From contig JANQFQ010000042.1 in assembly GCA_028277765.1 (NCBI GenBank), forward strand, positions 1 to 64,000: a stretch of DNA of 64,000 nucleotides, read 5' to 3'. The stretch comes from Desulfobacterales bacterium (GTDB taxonomy: Bacteria > Desulfobacterota > Desulfobacteria > Desulfobacterales > SURF-7). The translations under genes were made by a program, and so were the position numbers. A model generated the notes under the pieces. It was not told the origin of the DNA. It did no database searches and saw nothing but the letters and a program-made list of their open reading frames with translations. Positions 8,888 through 17,776 of this stretch are shown here, in pieces (the first letter of the stretch is position 1; each line of letters opens with the position of its first letter).

Positions 8888-9571
8888 TTATATTTTCAAG
8901 TTGTTTGTAAAAAGGGCGCCAAGAATGGCAAGACTTTCCGCGTCCAGATACTGATCAGCACTCCCCTTAAATAGGACTGAACACCCTGCATTAAATTCAT
9001 CATCCGCGTCATTAAAAAGTATCAGCAGAGGTATTTTAGGAAGTGCGTTACATGCCATTGCCAGATCATACGGATATTCAGTCGAGGGCGGGACACAGCC
9101 AAACTTATCACACCTGGCCTCAAGGGCCTTGAGCCTCCCTGAAAAGCGTTTTGCGATGACCCCTTCCACATCATTTGCAAAAAAAACAGTCAATGGCCCT
9201 GAATCCTTTAAATCCCTGAATGATACCCAGTCATCACTTCCCAGTATATTGTCAGGACACATCAGCAGGTACCTGAAAAGGACAACGCATATCTCCAACA
9301 CCGGCTGTTCCCCTGACGGCCCTGTAATATCATCTTTGGTCACTCTGTAATCTTTGCCAAGTAATGGTATAATCGCTTTGTCACCGTCAATCCTTATACC
9401 GAGCTTCTCCTGTATAGAATTGAAATCAATCTCCGCTATTTGCGCAAGATAGGTCTGATATGTCTCTTCAAATATGGTTAAATTTCCAGGCATAGAATTG
9501 GTTTGATTGGTTTCATTGGTTTCATTGGTTTGATTGGTTTCATTGGTTTGTATGATGATGTTTTTAACCAA
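8888..9571 (-). CDS. DUF3786 domain protein
   Basis: Up to 227 residues. Residues from about 30 on match DUF3786, a family of unknown function common in anaerobes: YQTYLAQIAEIDFNSIQEKL, then LLGKDYRVT and FKGSADQYLDAESLAILGAL. The annotated frame opens at a TTG and its first 27 codons translate the ATTGGTTTCATTGGTTTG tandem repeat into alternating Thr-Asn-Glu/Gln, so translation more likely begins at ATG 9490 (MPGNLTIF), giving 200 residues. Neither start has a clear ribosome site. It follows the nitroreductase gene by 30 bp and may be co-transcribed. Often seen near corrinoid or Fe-S proteins, but no function is established. Confidence 0.8.
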   Translation of the reverse strand: MVKNIIIQTNETNQTNETNETNQTNSMPGNLTIFEETYQTYLAQIAEIDFNSIQEKLGIRIDGDKAIIPLLGKDYRVTKDDITGPSGEQPVLEICVVLFRYLLMCPDNILGSDDWVSFRDLKDSGPLTVFFANDVEGVIAKRFSGRLKALEARCDKFGCVPPSTEYPYDLAMACNALPKIPLLILFNDADDEFNAGCSVLFKGSADQYLDAESLAILGALFTNNLKI

Positions 9572-9592
9572 TTCAACGAATTAAACTAATGA
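9497..9592. repeat. ATTGGTTTCATTGGTTTG tandem repeat with inverted tail
   Basis: About seven units of the 9-bp word ATTGGTTTN (9497-9550), then TATGATGATGTT and AACCAATTCAACGAATT, whose AACCAAT can pair with ATTGGTT. A related copy with the same tail lies at 43848-43950. Both occupy gaps between two minus-strand genes. Confidence 0.75.
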
Positions 9593-9601
9593 AACAAATA
9601 T

Positions 9602-10426
9602 TTATCCCCCCCATGTAACCTTCGCTTTGCTCCTCGGCGGTAGCAGTTTATATTTGTAATTTGGATAGCCGAGCATCATGCCGCCATAATATTTGTGACC
9701 TTCAGGAATAACCAGTACCTCCTGCATGGGGGGCCAGAGGAGAACACCCATGTTTAAAATGCCGGCCCAGCAGGTGCCGAGGCCGAATGAAGGTGCGATA
9801 AGATCGAGATGGGTAAGGGCAATGATACAGTCCATATCACCAGTGGGGTTTTCTTTGGGTGAATGGGCGACAATAACATGTGGCGCTTCCCGGCAGACAA
9901 CATCAACCCCTTTTCCCCAGGCCATCACACAGTGTTTCAAAAGGTCGGATCCCTCAAACCGGGCCCCACCTTCCAGCATCGAGTTCATCCAGTCAACAGC
10001 TGTCTCTACCAGCTTAAGGATTCTCTCTTTTCCGGTTATGACACTCCAGTATACCTCCTGTGCATTATGACCTGTGGGCGCATATGCTGCGATATTCAAG
10101 ATCTTTTCAATGGTCTCCCTGTCAACGACTTTATCTTTATACGCGCGGATGGACCTGCGTGAACGAACAAAATATTCTACCTGTTCAGGTGTTAAAGATA
10201 GTCCTCCCTGTACTGAAGAAAATTCAGACGCCCCGATGTTTTTATTCTCAAACGCCTCTTTCGGACATATTGCCACACAGTGGCCGCACTCAATACAAAG
10301 CGCGTCCGCGTTCTTTAATGGAAAAGGGGGCTCATTCTCTTTAAACCCAATAATCTTTACCGGGCATACATCCGCGCATATACCGTCCCTATTGCACTGT
10401 TCGTCATTAATTGTAAAAAGGCTCAT
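9602..10426 (-). CDS. Ferredoxin-nitroreductase fusion
   Basis: 274 residues. Two [4Fe-4S] clusters at the N-terminus (CNRDGICADVCP, residues 10-21; CIECGHCVAICP, about residues 44-55) precede a nitroreductase-type FMN domain with SRRSIRAYKDKVVDRETIE and APTGHNAQ. Such proteins use ferredoxin-delivered electrons on FMN to reduce nitro groups, flavins or enoates; the true substrate cannot be read from sequence. A good Shine-Dalgarno (AAAGGAGA) precedes the ATG. The next gene on the same strand is DUF3786. Confidence 0.9.
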   Translation of the reverse strand: MSLFTINDEQCNRDGICADVCPVKIIGFKENEPPFPLKNADALCIECGHCVAICPKEAFENKNIGASEFSSVQGGLSLTPEQVEYFVRSRRSIRAYKDKVVDRETIEKILNIAAYAPTGHNAQEVYWSVITGKERILKLVETAVDWMNSMLEGGARFEGSDLLKHCVMAWGKGVDVVCREAPHVIVAHSPKENPTGDMDCIIALTHLDLIAPSFGLGTCWAGILNMGVLLWPPMQEVLVIPEGHKYYGGMMLGYPNYKYKLLPPRSKAKVTWGG

Positions 10427-10454
10427 ATTGTCTCCTTTGAGATAACAGGACTGA

Positions 10455-10730
10455 GTGCTGAATTCTAGATACTAGATACTGGATCCTAGATACTAGATAA
10501 AAGCCTATTGGGCGAAGAGACCCCGCCCCTACAATTCCTCAATCCCCTGCCCTCCATAGCTTCAGCGACGGAGGGCTCAATTTTTCAATAATCAATTTCT
10601 CGTTTCTTTGCCCTATACCATATATCATATCCCTTTTTCATCCAGCATCTAGCATCTAGTATCCAGCATTCCCGCTAAAAAGAAACGGGATCTACGCTTC
10701 ACTACGACCAGCCATCTAGCATCTAGTACC
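10455..10730. repeat. Gap made of composite repeats
   Basis: The 306-bp gap carries, in order: CTAGATACTAGATACTGGAT units (10464-10500); a GGGCG...CCGCCC hairpin followed by CCTACAATTCC; a CCCTGCCCTCC...GGAGGG palindrome (10547-10576) whose relative at 28281-28490 is split by an insertion; CATCTAGCATCTAGTATCC units; and a block CCCGCTAAAAAG...CGGGATCTACGC (10671-10730) that recurs almost unchanged at 37258-37312. Confidence 0.75.
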
Positions 10731-10732
10731 CT

Positions 10733-11722
10733 TCATCCTCTTCTCACCAGCTTCATCGCCCCTTGGTTACAGGTCGGAACACATGCGCCGCATCCGAGGC
10801 ATTCAGCAGGATTAACAGATGACCGTTTTCCTCTTATCACGGCATCAACAGGACACCGCATGGCGCACATGCCGCAGCTGTTGCACTCCGGGTAATCAAC
10901 TTGAGCCACAAATGGAGAGGGTACAAAGACCTGCACCCCCTGTTTCTGTCCGTGAAATATGGCGCAGCAGTCCTCACAGCAGTTACAGATGCAATTTTGG
11001 ATATTCAGTGTCTGGACAAGGCCGTCCTCGTTGCAGTCCTTCAGAAATTCAACCACTTCGTCAAATGAAAGCTCCCGTGCCATGCCGTGTTTGACTGCCC
11101 ATTTGCTGACGTCACCGGTATGAAGACAGGTCTCGAGCATGTGGTTGCAGTGGTTTCCCGGATCCACGGTCCAGTGGGAAAGCCTACACGGACAGGGTGA
11201 CACGCTCCAGTGCTCTTCATTTTTAATCGCCTCTGCAATGTTCTCTTCAGGTGTTGCATCTTCAGGCAGTGCATTTAATGCACCCCAGACCGGTGCAAAC
11301 GGTGCGCCGAGTTTACAGAGTGTCTGCTCAGACCATTCCTTAAGAAATGTGTGCATTGTTTTAATCAACTCCACGGAAAACGGATATTTTATATTGCACC
11401 ACAGACCGGTCTCAATAAGCCCAGGGGCTGCCATACCAACGGTTTTATAAGTGGGATCATCACTTGAATCATAAAACATTGTCCCCTTATCAGCCATTCT
11501 AAGAAGCATCCCTTTGAGGCCGTTCTTATTCAATCCGGTTTTTGCAACGATCTCATCAAGCTTCATCCCCTCAAACCTTATGAGCAGTGCCAGTTCAGCC
11601 TCAAAAGGGGTAAACTGCAAGGTCAAAATCTTTAAAAATGCAGGTGTGTTAGGCCCCCCAACCACATCTTCCTTTTCATACATCTCCGCCAGTTTTTCAT
11701 ATATTTCATTTTTATCAGTCAT
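10733..11722 (-). CDS. Winged-helix ferredoxin protein
   Basis: 329 residues. The first ~110 residues look like a DNA-binding-type winged helix (LALLIRFEGMKLDEIVAKTGLNKNGLKGMLLRMADKGTM). The middle has a cysteine cluster (CPCRLSHW, later CNHMLETCLHTG and CICNCCEDCC). The C-terminus has two [4Fe-4S] ferredoxin motifs (CNSCGMCAMRCP, CLGCGACVPTC). This architecture is known in anaerobes as a 4Fe-4S protein of unassigned function, possibly a redox-responsive factor or an electron carrier. AAGGAGG lies just before the ATG. It is separated from the nitroreductase by repeats, so co-transcription is uncertain. Confidence 0.8.
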   Translation of the reverse strand: MTDKNEIYEKLAEMYEKEDVVGGPNTPAFLKILTLQFTPFEAELALLIRFEGMKLDEIVAKTGLNKNGLKGMLLRMADKGTMFYDSSDDPTYKTVGMAAPGLIETGLWCNIKYPFSVELIKTMHTFLKEWSEQTLCKLGAPFAPVWGALNALPEDATPEENIAEAIKNEEHWSVSPCPCRLSHWTVDPGNHCNHMLETCLHTGDVSKWAVKHGMARELSFDEVVEFLKDCNEDGLVQTLNIQNCICNCCEDCCAIFHGQKQGVQVFVPSPFVAQVDYPECNSCGMCAMRCPVDAVIRGKRSSVNPAECLGCGACVPTCNQGAMKLVRRG

Positions 11723-11872
11723 CCTATTATTACCTCCTTATCATTCCAGGTTAACTGTCCGAGAGTACGAAAGAACGCACGTAAATTCAAGTACAAACCT
11801 GCTAATTTGGAATTCGCTTAAGGGATTTATTTATAAAAACTGCTTATTCAAGGCAAAATAATTTTGGGCAAA

Positions 11873-12889
11873 ATGATTAAAAACGAATTCTGTGCCATAA
11901 GGGTGGGCCTGATTATCTCATTTTTCACACTATTGTTTTTAATCATCATCTGTCATATAATAATCAAAAATTCAGGACAGCATGGGAAAAAACTGATTAT
12001 GGATGAATACACCGTACTTAACTTCTTTATCGCAGGTATCCTTTTTCAGGCACTCATGATTACGCGATCCTTTGAAGGCGTATTAACAGTGACAGCCCTG
12101 ACGCTCATCTCCTTTATCGCCGCGTCTTATCTTGCTGACGTTAATGGTGACAACCGTTTTGAGATCGCTCTGATGTCAATTCTCTTTTTCCTCTTAGGGT
12201 TTGCTGCTTTTTATCATGATAAAATAATGCCCCTGATTTCCATTAGAACGCTCATTCATTATACACTCCTTTTCTACTATACTGTCTGGCTGCACATAAG
12301 TCAGGCAGAAATAGCAATGCCCCTTTCAATAATCATTACAGGTTTGGTTCCCGCTGTCTGCATCCTCGGTATCACCGCGTTCCCCCGCCTGCACGGAAAA
12401 GCAATAAAGCTTCTCAGCTATGTATGGTTTCTTATTGTTCTAACAACCATCATCGTCAGCCAGTTTTCCATAGAAGATGTGAAGGGTATTGTTGAACAAA
12501 GCGGTTTTTCTGGGGAACTCTTTACTTACAGTTTCTTTGCAGGAACGGCTTTCCTTTATTTCTTTTCAAACCTTCTGTTCCTGCTCCTGCTGATACCAGC
12601 ACCCCGGCGGCGGAATGTTTTAATGGACGCCATCTTTGGTAATGAAAAAGACATTTCAAAAGAGTTTGCTGAATCAATGACAAAAAAAATGATCATGGAA
12701 CGTCTCTCTTTAATTTCGTTGTTCCTTATCATCGCACACGCGACACTCTTATTCGCGAACATTAAGTTTGAATACATCTCTCACGGACTTCTCATTAATA
12801 TATCCATTGCCGGTATCGTATGGGTATCAATGATACCAGGCAGCAATAACAAAATCGAGGGGGATTGTAAGACGAGTATACCTTCATAA
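11873..12889 (+). CDS. Multi-pass membrane protein, unknown
   Basis: 338 residues from ATG 11873 (a TTG three codons earlier is possible). About nine hydrophobic helices spaced along the chain, few charged loops, and no recognisable catalytic or transport motif. One cytoplasmic-looking loop (GNEKDISKEFAESMTKKM, near residue 256) precedes the last two helices. I do not recognise the family. It is divergent from the winged-helix ferredoxin gene and followed by a repeat-rich gap. Confidence 0.65.
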   Translation: MIKNEFCAIRVGLIISFFTLLFLIIICHIIIKNSGQHGKKLIMDEYTVLNFFIAGILFQALMITRSFEGVLTVTALTLISFIAASYLADVNGDNRFEIALMSILFFLLGFAAFYHDKIMPLISIRTLIHYTLLFYYTVWLHISQAEIAMPLSIIITGLVPAVCILGITAFPRLHGKAIKLLSYVWFLIVLTTIIVSQFSIEDVKGIVEQSGFSGELFTYSFFAGTAFLYFFSNLLFLLLLIPAPRRRNVLMDAIFGNEKDISKEFAESMTKKMIMERLSLISLFLIIAHATLLFANIKFEYISHGLLINISIAGIVWVSMIPGSNNKIEGDCKTSIPS

Positions 12890-12911
12890 TAAATGATCAG
12901 CTTTAAAAAAA

Positions 12912-13076
12912 TCGTGGTCGGGTTAGGGGAAAGTTACAAGTGCCTTAAGTTATAAAGCTGAGTTGAATAGTGTCGTTTACTATTCATACGAAACTTATAC
13001 CCTTGTGGTGCAAGTGCCTAAAGTTGTGGTATCGCTTCACTCTGCCAGTTTTAATAAATCGTGATCGTGGTCGGTT
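12912..13076 (-). repeat. Inverted repeat cluster between unknown membrane protein and phosphatase
   Basis: Contains an inverted CTGGCAGAGTG...TTTAGGCACTT element (13010-13053), a partial second one (12931-12954), CGTGATCGTGGTCGG tracts on both sides, and a 47-bp stretch (12955-13001) repeated in inverse orientation at 22955-23001 with about three mismatches. Confidence 0.7.
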
Positions 13077-13151
13077 TTTGTTTCTCCTTTTTTCCGATCC
13101 CGATAAAACCAAACCTCAAAACAGTGAACACAAGATTCGCCCCTTCATTGT

Positions 13152-13607
13152 TTAAAAATACTCAGCAATTTTTTTAACACACCCATTGATCAATTCCGCG
13201 CAAGCCATATAGTCATCTATGGTCATACCGTAAGGATCAAATATCCTATCCAGGTTTTTATCTGGATGAAAAGCGCTTAAAACACCTATCCTTTCAACTG
13301 GTATATGGAACTCCCTCTTAACAAAGGATGCCTGCTCAGGCTCCATGGTCAAAAAACAATCTGATTGATGAATGATCTCTCTGTTGAGCCGTCGCGCCCT
13401 GTGAAACGATATATCTATGCCGAAATTGAGCATGGCCTTGATAGTATTCGGTTCTGCCCTATTACCGTCACCCGCGTGGGTGCCGGCTGAACTGATCTCA
13501 ATCCCCCTGTCCGGAATCAGATTCTTCAATAAAGCTTCAGCCATTGGGCTTCTGCATATATTGCCGTAACAGATCATCAGTATGCTGCTGTTTTTAGATA
13601 TATCCAT
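13152..13607 (-). CDS. Low-molecular-weight protein-tyrosine phosphatase
   Basis: 151 residues. The P-loop CYGNICRSP (residues 14-22) fits CX5R(S/T), and the general-acid DPYG motif is near residue 117, both diagnostic of LMW phosphatases, relatives of Wzb/Etp and of arsenate reductase. It dephosphorylates phosphotyrosine on partner proteins, often polysaccharide-export kinases, but none is nearby. It is divergent from the second chemoreceptor. Confidence 0.9.
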   Translation of the reverse strand: MDISKNSSILMICYGNICRSPMAEALLKNLIPDRGIEISSAGTHAGDGNRAEPNTIKAMLNFGIDISFHRARRLNREIIHQSDCFLTMEPEQASFVKREFHIPVERIGVLSAFHPDKNLDRIFDPYGMTIDDYMACAELINGCVKKIAEYF

Positions 13608-13761
13608 TGCAATCCTATTTAAAATTTATAATATTGTTTGTTCTCATATCACAATCAGTAAAAACAAAAAAGACCGAACTAAAAACCATTTCTTGAAAAC
13701 TGGTAAAAAATATGAAAAAATAGTAAAAATAAATATTTACTATTACTTGGAGAGGAATAGT

Positions 13762-15054
13762 ATGGATCTTATTCAAATAGGTATAGTAGCCATCCTTTAT
13801 GTGATAGGGAGCTTTATCGTTGGTTTGATCGTTTTTTTAGTATTAGGCTGGTCCCTAAGGTATAAAATCACAATAGTGCTTATTATTATGACAGGAGTCT
13901 ATTTTTTTTCCGGAGCAATCATATGCCTCTACAAATTTTCATTGCTAAACGTTACCCTTGCAGCGCTTATTATGGGCTTTGCGTCTCATATCGTGCTCAC
14001 ATGGTTTATGAAAACGATTGTAATCCCTACAAACGATATCAATAACTGCCTTCTCGCACTTTCAAACGGTGATTTCACCATGGATGTCAGCACCCAACGA
14101 AAAGACGAATTCGGTGTTATACTCAGGAACATTGACACTATGATTCGTAGTATTTCCATACTGATCAATGCTATTAAAAATAATGTGGCGGAAAACTTCG
14201 ACAAAGCTGAACATCTGGCCGGTCTTTCTGCCCAGATGTCAGAAAAGACTGAAAAAACATCCCAAAGAGCGGATACCGTATCTGAGGAAGCAGATGACAT
14301 GAATGCCAACATATCCGCAGTCGCCGCTGCCATGGAACAGGCTTCCACAAATATTGAAATGGTTTCTGAAGCTGTCAAAGGTATGGAGGCCAATGTAAAA
14401 GAGATCGCGCGGAATTCTGAAAAGGCCCGCACAGTATCGGATGACGCGGTTACCCGGGCCAAAAGCGCTTCTTCCAGTGTCAAGGAACTGGGAAACGCTG
14501 CTCGGGATGTAAGTAAAGTTACTGAAACCATAACTGAAATATCAGAACAAACAAACCTACTGGCCTTAAACGCGACAATTGAGGCTGCACGCGCCGGAGA
14601 TGCTGGCAAAGGTTTTGCGGTTGTGGCCGGTGAAATCAAGGAACTGGCAAGACAGACTTCTGAAGCCACCCAGGAGATCAAGGAAATGATAGATGGCATT
14701 CAGACCTCAACCTCCAGTACTGTGGCGGAAATCGGAGAGATTACCACGGTGATTAATGACGGAAATGAGATTACGTCGATTATTGCTTCCGCAGTGGAAG
14801 AACAGGCAGTGACAACAAGCGAGATCGCGAATAATGTTGCACAGGCGTCATCCGGCATTAATGAGATTTATCAGAATACCGCCCAAAGTCTTACGTCATC
14901 AAAAAAAATTTCCAGTCAGATGTCAGGGGTAAATACGGATGCCGGTGAAATTTCTGAAAGCTGTGTGTTGCTCAAAGACAGTACAGATGAAATGTCATTT
15001 CTCTCTGTAACCCTTCAAGAAAGAGTTGAAAAGTTTAAAGTTTTGGAGCGATAA
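13762..15054 (+). CDS. Methyl-accepting chemotaxis protein, compact three-helix sensor (copy 2)
   Basis: 430 residues from ATG 13762, chosen because GGAGAGG lies 7 bases upstream and this start aligns with the paralogues; the frame is open a further 60 codons upstream but that part is lysine-rich and unlike them. Three N-terminal membrane segments with short loops, a HAMP-like linker ([20 protein letters not shown]), then the methyl-accepting coiled coil and the invariant tip. No pentapeptide at the C-terminus. Confidence 0.92.
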   Translation: MDLIQIGIVAILYVIGSFIVGLIVFLVLGWSLRYKITIVLIIMTGVYFFSGAIICLYKFSLLNVTLAALIMGFASHIVLTWFMKTIVIPTNDINNCLLALSNGDFTMDVSTQRKDEFGVILRNIDTMIRSISILINAIKNNVAENFDKAEHLAGLSAQMSEKTEKTSQRADTVSEEADDMNANISAVAAAMEQASTNIEMVSEAVKGMEANVKEIARNSEKARTVSDDAVTRAKSASSSVKELGNAARDVSKVTETITEISEQTNLLALNATIEAARAGDAGKGFAVVAGEIKELARQTSEATQEIKEMIDGIQTSTSSTVAEIGEITTVINDGNEITSIIASAVEEQAVTTSEIANNVAQASSGINEIYQNTAQSLTSSKKISSQMSGVNTDAGEISESCVLLKDSTDEMSFLSVTLQERVEKFKVLER

Positions 15055-15090
15055 TTGCCGCTCAGTCTATACAGGAAAAAGCAGACAGGT

Positions 15091-15774
15091 TTATTGTTTA
15101 AACGCGGCCAGAAGCCGTTTTAAAAGCTGATAAGCGTTATTGATTTCATAAAACCGTTCATGGTTCTTTCCACCATGGTCCGGATGATATTGTTTGGCGA
15201 GCTCCCTGAACTTCCTCTTTATCAGGCTGATATCATTTGTTTCCGGCATACCTAACACATCAAAACTCTTTTTAAACGCGTCATAATGTTCCATTATTTC
15301 CCAGGTGCCGTTGATGAACGCTTCTGCTGATTTTTCGTCTAAGGTGTCATAATTATTCGTGTCAAAATAGAACCACTTCACTGACAGCATATCCAGGGCA
15401 GTTGTTTCACTCTTCTTAAAATGAAAATCACAATATGCCTTATTCTCAACGCAGGAAGCCCTACAGAAGCTGTTCAGGTCTTCCTCATAATACCGGCATT
15501 TCTCTTTTTCAGGATAAGGTGTCAAAAATGTCCTCATAAAATGCACATTCAGGTATTGACCTTCCTGCTGGAATTCATCCTGAAGCTTGTAAAGCAGGTG
15601 GAACAGAAGAAAGTGGTTCTGGTAAAGTTCCAGTACCCCTGCTTTAAACAGATCAAATTCAGGAAAAATAATTTTCAGCATACTGCTTTCATAACAAGGC
15701 GATTCTAATGAACGCAGATATCCCTTCAGTTTTTCACTATCAATCTGATTCAGCCGTTCCCGAAATTCATTCAT
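15091..15774 (-). CDS. C-terminal J-domain protein
   Basis: 227 residues. The last ~60 form a J domain with the HPD signature intact (AKQYHPDHGGKNHERFYEIN), which stimulates the ATPase of a DnaK partner. The first ~165 residues are unrelated to DnaJ and unrecognised, with a cysteine-containing stretch (CRYYEEDLNSFCRASC) that could bind a metal. The J domain at the C-terminus marks it as a specialised co-chaperone, not DnaJ itself. It follows the EF-hand hydrolase gene by 8 bp. Confidence 0.85.
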   Translation of the reverse strand: MNEFRERLNQIDSEKLKGYLRSLESPCYESSMLKIIFPEFDLFKAGVLELYQNHFLLFHLLYKLQDEFQQEGQYLNVHFMRTFLTPYPEKEKCRYYEEDLNSFCRASCVENKAYCDFHFKKSETTALDMLSVKWFYFDTNNYDTLDEKSAEAFINGTWEIMEHYDAFKKSFDVLGMPETNDISLIKRKFRELAKQYHPDHGGKNHERFYEINNAYQLLKRLLAAFKQ

Positions 15775-15782
15775 CTACATTC

Positions 15783-16781
15783 CTATCCCCATTCCACTTC
15801 CCCCACCACCATTACCCCTTCTCCTTTCATTTCACGCACAGCTGTTTCAACAGCGGATAATCCATTGTATATTGATGATCTGGCATAATTTCGGGAACGG
15901 GCACCACACAGGCTTAGATCCACAACGACTTGGAGTCTTCCCTTAACATATTGCTGAACTTCAATGGATGAAACACGCACACAACTGTTAAGTGTGCATC
16001 CGCCAATGACAAGCATTTGTTTGCCGTTCTTGATAACCCCTTCCATCCACTCCTTGAAACCGTTTGAAGGCGGGAACATTACACTGTTGCCCGGCTTGAT
16101 AAAATAAAGCTGTGTGCTGCTGATGACCTTTCCTAGTTTTTCATACCAGCCATAGCTGTCCGGCGGGAAAGGGCATCTTGTAAACATAGTTTCAACACGG
16201 CTGTAATTTTCAGCTAAAAACCGCGTGCACTTATTAAACGCGAGTTTAATCGGTTTTACTTCATTCTCCCCATGTTCACCCATTGACCGCATCCATACGC
16301 CGTGTGTGAATGATCTTTGCGGGTCGATAATCAGCACGGCCGCTTCATCCGCTGAAACATGATTTCCGGTGTTTTCAAGGCTTTCGAGGAGCTCTTGATA
16401 ATCATCAGCTGCGTCAGGGCCCGATGTATTTATTAAAATAGAAGCCTTATTTTCGTACGGTTTTCTATATGGCATCATGTTATTGCAGCTTTCTTGTACA
16501 TGGTTCTTCCTGCCCGGCATAAAATGAGGCGCGTTTAAAAGTACTCTGCCGTAGGGGCCAAGGGGATCTTCAGCTATCTGTTCCATATAATCAATAAAAC
16601 TGTTCCTTGGAACAGGATCGATAACCGTAAAAAGATCAAGAAGCGCTAGCAGAGGCGCTTCATGCCAGTACCATCCCATCTGTTGTGCTGCATCGTGGAG
16701 TTCTGCTCTTGAAAGCTTTCCGTCTTTATTTACATCCAGCTTGTTAAAAAGTTCATTAAATGTGTCGGTATATGATGTCAA
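15783..16781 (-). CDS. EF-hand/isochorismatase-like cysteine hydrolase fusion
   Basis: 332 residues. An N-terminal EF-hand loop (DVNKDGKLSRAE, residues 16-27, with ligands D16, N18, D20 and E27) precedes an isochorismatase-fold domain with Asp153 in LIIDPQRSF, Lys229 in FIKPGNSVMF and Cys267 in GGCTLNSCVRV, the triad of this amidohydrolase superfamily (nicotinamidase, isochorismatase, carbamoylases). A second helix pair around residues 40-75 may be a degenerate EF hand. Calcium control of a cysteine hydrolase is an inference; the substrate is unknown. It lies in a four-gene run with the esterase and the deacetylase-like gene. Confidence 0.85.
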   Translation of the reverse strand: MTSYTDTFNELFNKLDVNKDGKLSRAELHDAAQQMGWYWHEAPLLALLDLFTVIDPVPRNSFIDYMEQIAEDPLGPYGRVLLNAPHFMPGRKNHVQESCNNMMPYRKPYENKASILINTSGPDAADDYQELLESLENTGNHVSADEAAVLIIDPQRSFTHGVWMRSMGEHGENEVKPIKLAFNKCTRFLAENYSRVETMFTRCPFPPDSYGWYEKLGKVISSTQLYFIKPGNSVMFPPSNGFKEWMEGVIKNGKQMLVIGGCTLNSCVRVSSIEVQQYVKGRLQVVVDLSLCGARSRNYARSSIYNGLSAVETAVREMKGEGVMVVGEVEWG

Positions 16782-16864
16782 CGATCTGTCCTGACTTCAA
16801 TGCATCTTATTTTATTACCTTATTTCATTATCATCATACATGTTAACAATTTTTCCATAAGAAA

Positions 16865-17770
16865 TTACGCGTTGAAATGTTCACAAATAAATTCTCCGGC
16901 CCGCTTAATGGCGTTCCTGCTCTCAGGCATATTTGCCGGTGCAAACGTCTGCCAGACATGCCACATCTTATCCCATACATCCAGCGTAACATCCACTCCA
17001 GCAGACGTCGCGCGTTCTGCGAGCCTTTGGGAATCGCTTAATAGTATTTCATCTGTACCTACTTGGATGAACAATGGCGGCAGGCCTTTCAAGTCTGCAT
17101 GCAGGGGTGAAATCAGCGGGTTCCCAAGATTATTCTCACCTGCGTAGTTCACGGCCATATTGCTGATCCATTGAATGTTTAGACAGAAATCAGAATCAGC
17201 ATTTGTCCTTATCGTTTCTCCTTTCCCCTCCAGATCGACCCATGGAGACATGCAAACAGCTGCTGCGGGAATCGGTTTCCCCTCATCCCTAAGTCTGACC
17301 AGAGAAGCAATCGCTAGTCCCCCGCCTGAAGAATCACCAGCCATAGCGATTTTTCGCGGGTCATACCCCTGCTCCAACAGCCAGGTATAGACCAACACAA
17401 TGTCATCAAGCGCGGCCGGAAAAGGATGCTCAGGGGCCAACCGGTAATCCGGCAAAAACACATTGGCTCCACATGCTCTGGAAAGGTATACCGCAAGTCC
17501 GCAGTGCGTAACTACTGAACCGGTGTTATATGCCCCGCCGTGCAGAAAGAGCAGCACCTTGTCCCCTGATGTGCCGGGTACAATCATATGAGTTGTAGGA
17601 ACACTGCCGGCGTCTATTGTCTGTGTCTTTGTGTCTGACAAAGGTTTAGACAACCTGCCGAATTTTTCAAAAACCACCCGATACTCATCCACAGTCGAGC
17701 ATCTGTTCATCTGCGGACTGACAATATATTTTGCGATAAAACGGAAAAAATGGCTTCTCAGACTCAGCAT
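16865..17770 (-). CDS. Alpha/beta hydrolase, HSL-type esterase
   Basis: 301 residues of the hormone-sensitive-lipase group. The oxyanion motif HGGA is at 77-80, the nucleophile Ser147 in GDSSGG, Asp240 in VGTDEILL and His271 in KMWHVWQ. These enzymes hydrolyse short acyl esters. It begins 6 bp after the deacetylase-like gene ends and so is very likely co-transcribed. No signal peptide. Confidence 0.9.
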   Translation of the reverse strand: MLSLRSHFFRFIAKYIVSPQMNRCSTVDEYRVVFEKFGRLSKPLSDTKTQTIDAGSVPTTHMIVPGTSGDKVLLFLHGGAYNTGSVVTHCGLAVYLSRACGANVFLPDYRLAPEHPFPAALDDIVLVYTWLLEQGYDPRKIAMAGDSSGGGLAIASLVRLRDEGKPIPAAAVCMSPWVDLEGKGETIRTNADSDFCLNIQWISNMAVNYAGENNLGNPLISPLHADLKGLPPLFIQVGTDEILLSDSQRLAERATSAGVDVTLDVWDKMWHVWQTFAPANMPESRNAIKRAGEFICEHFNA

Positions 17771-17776
17771 AATACC

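Noticed and set aside
9497-9592. ATTGGTTTN tandem array as CRISPR
   Set aside because: Units are contiguous and 9 bp long with no unique spacers.
12890-13151. tRNA or small RNA in repeat-rich gaps
   Set aside because: I found no cloverleaf-like stems or T-loop GTTCGANTC pattern; hairpins belong to dispersed repeats.
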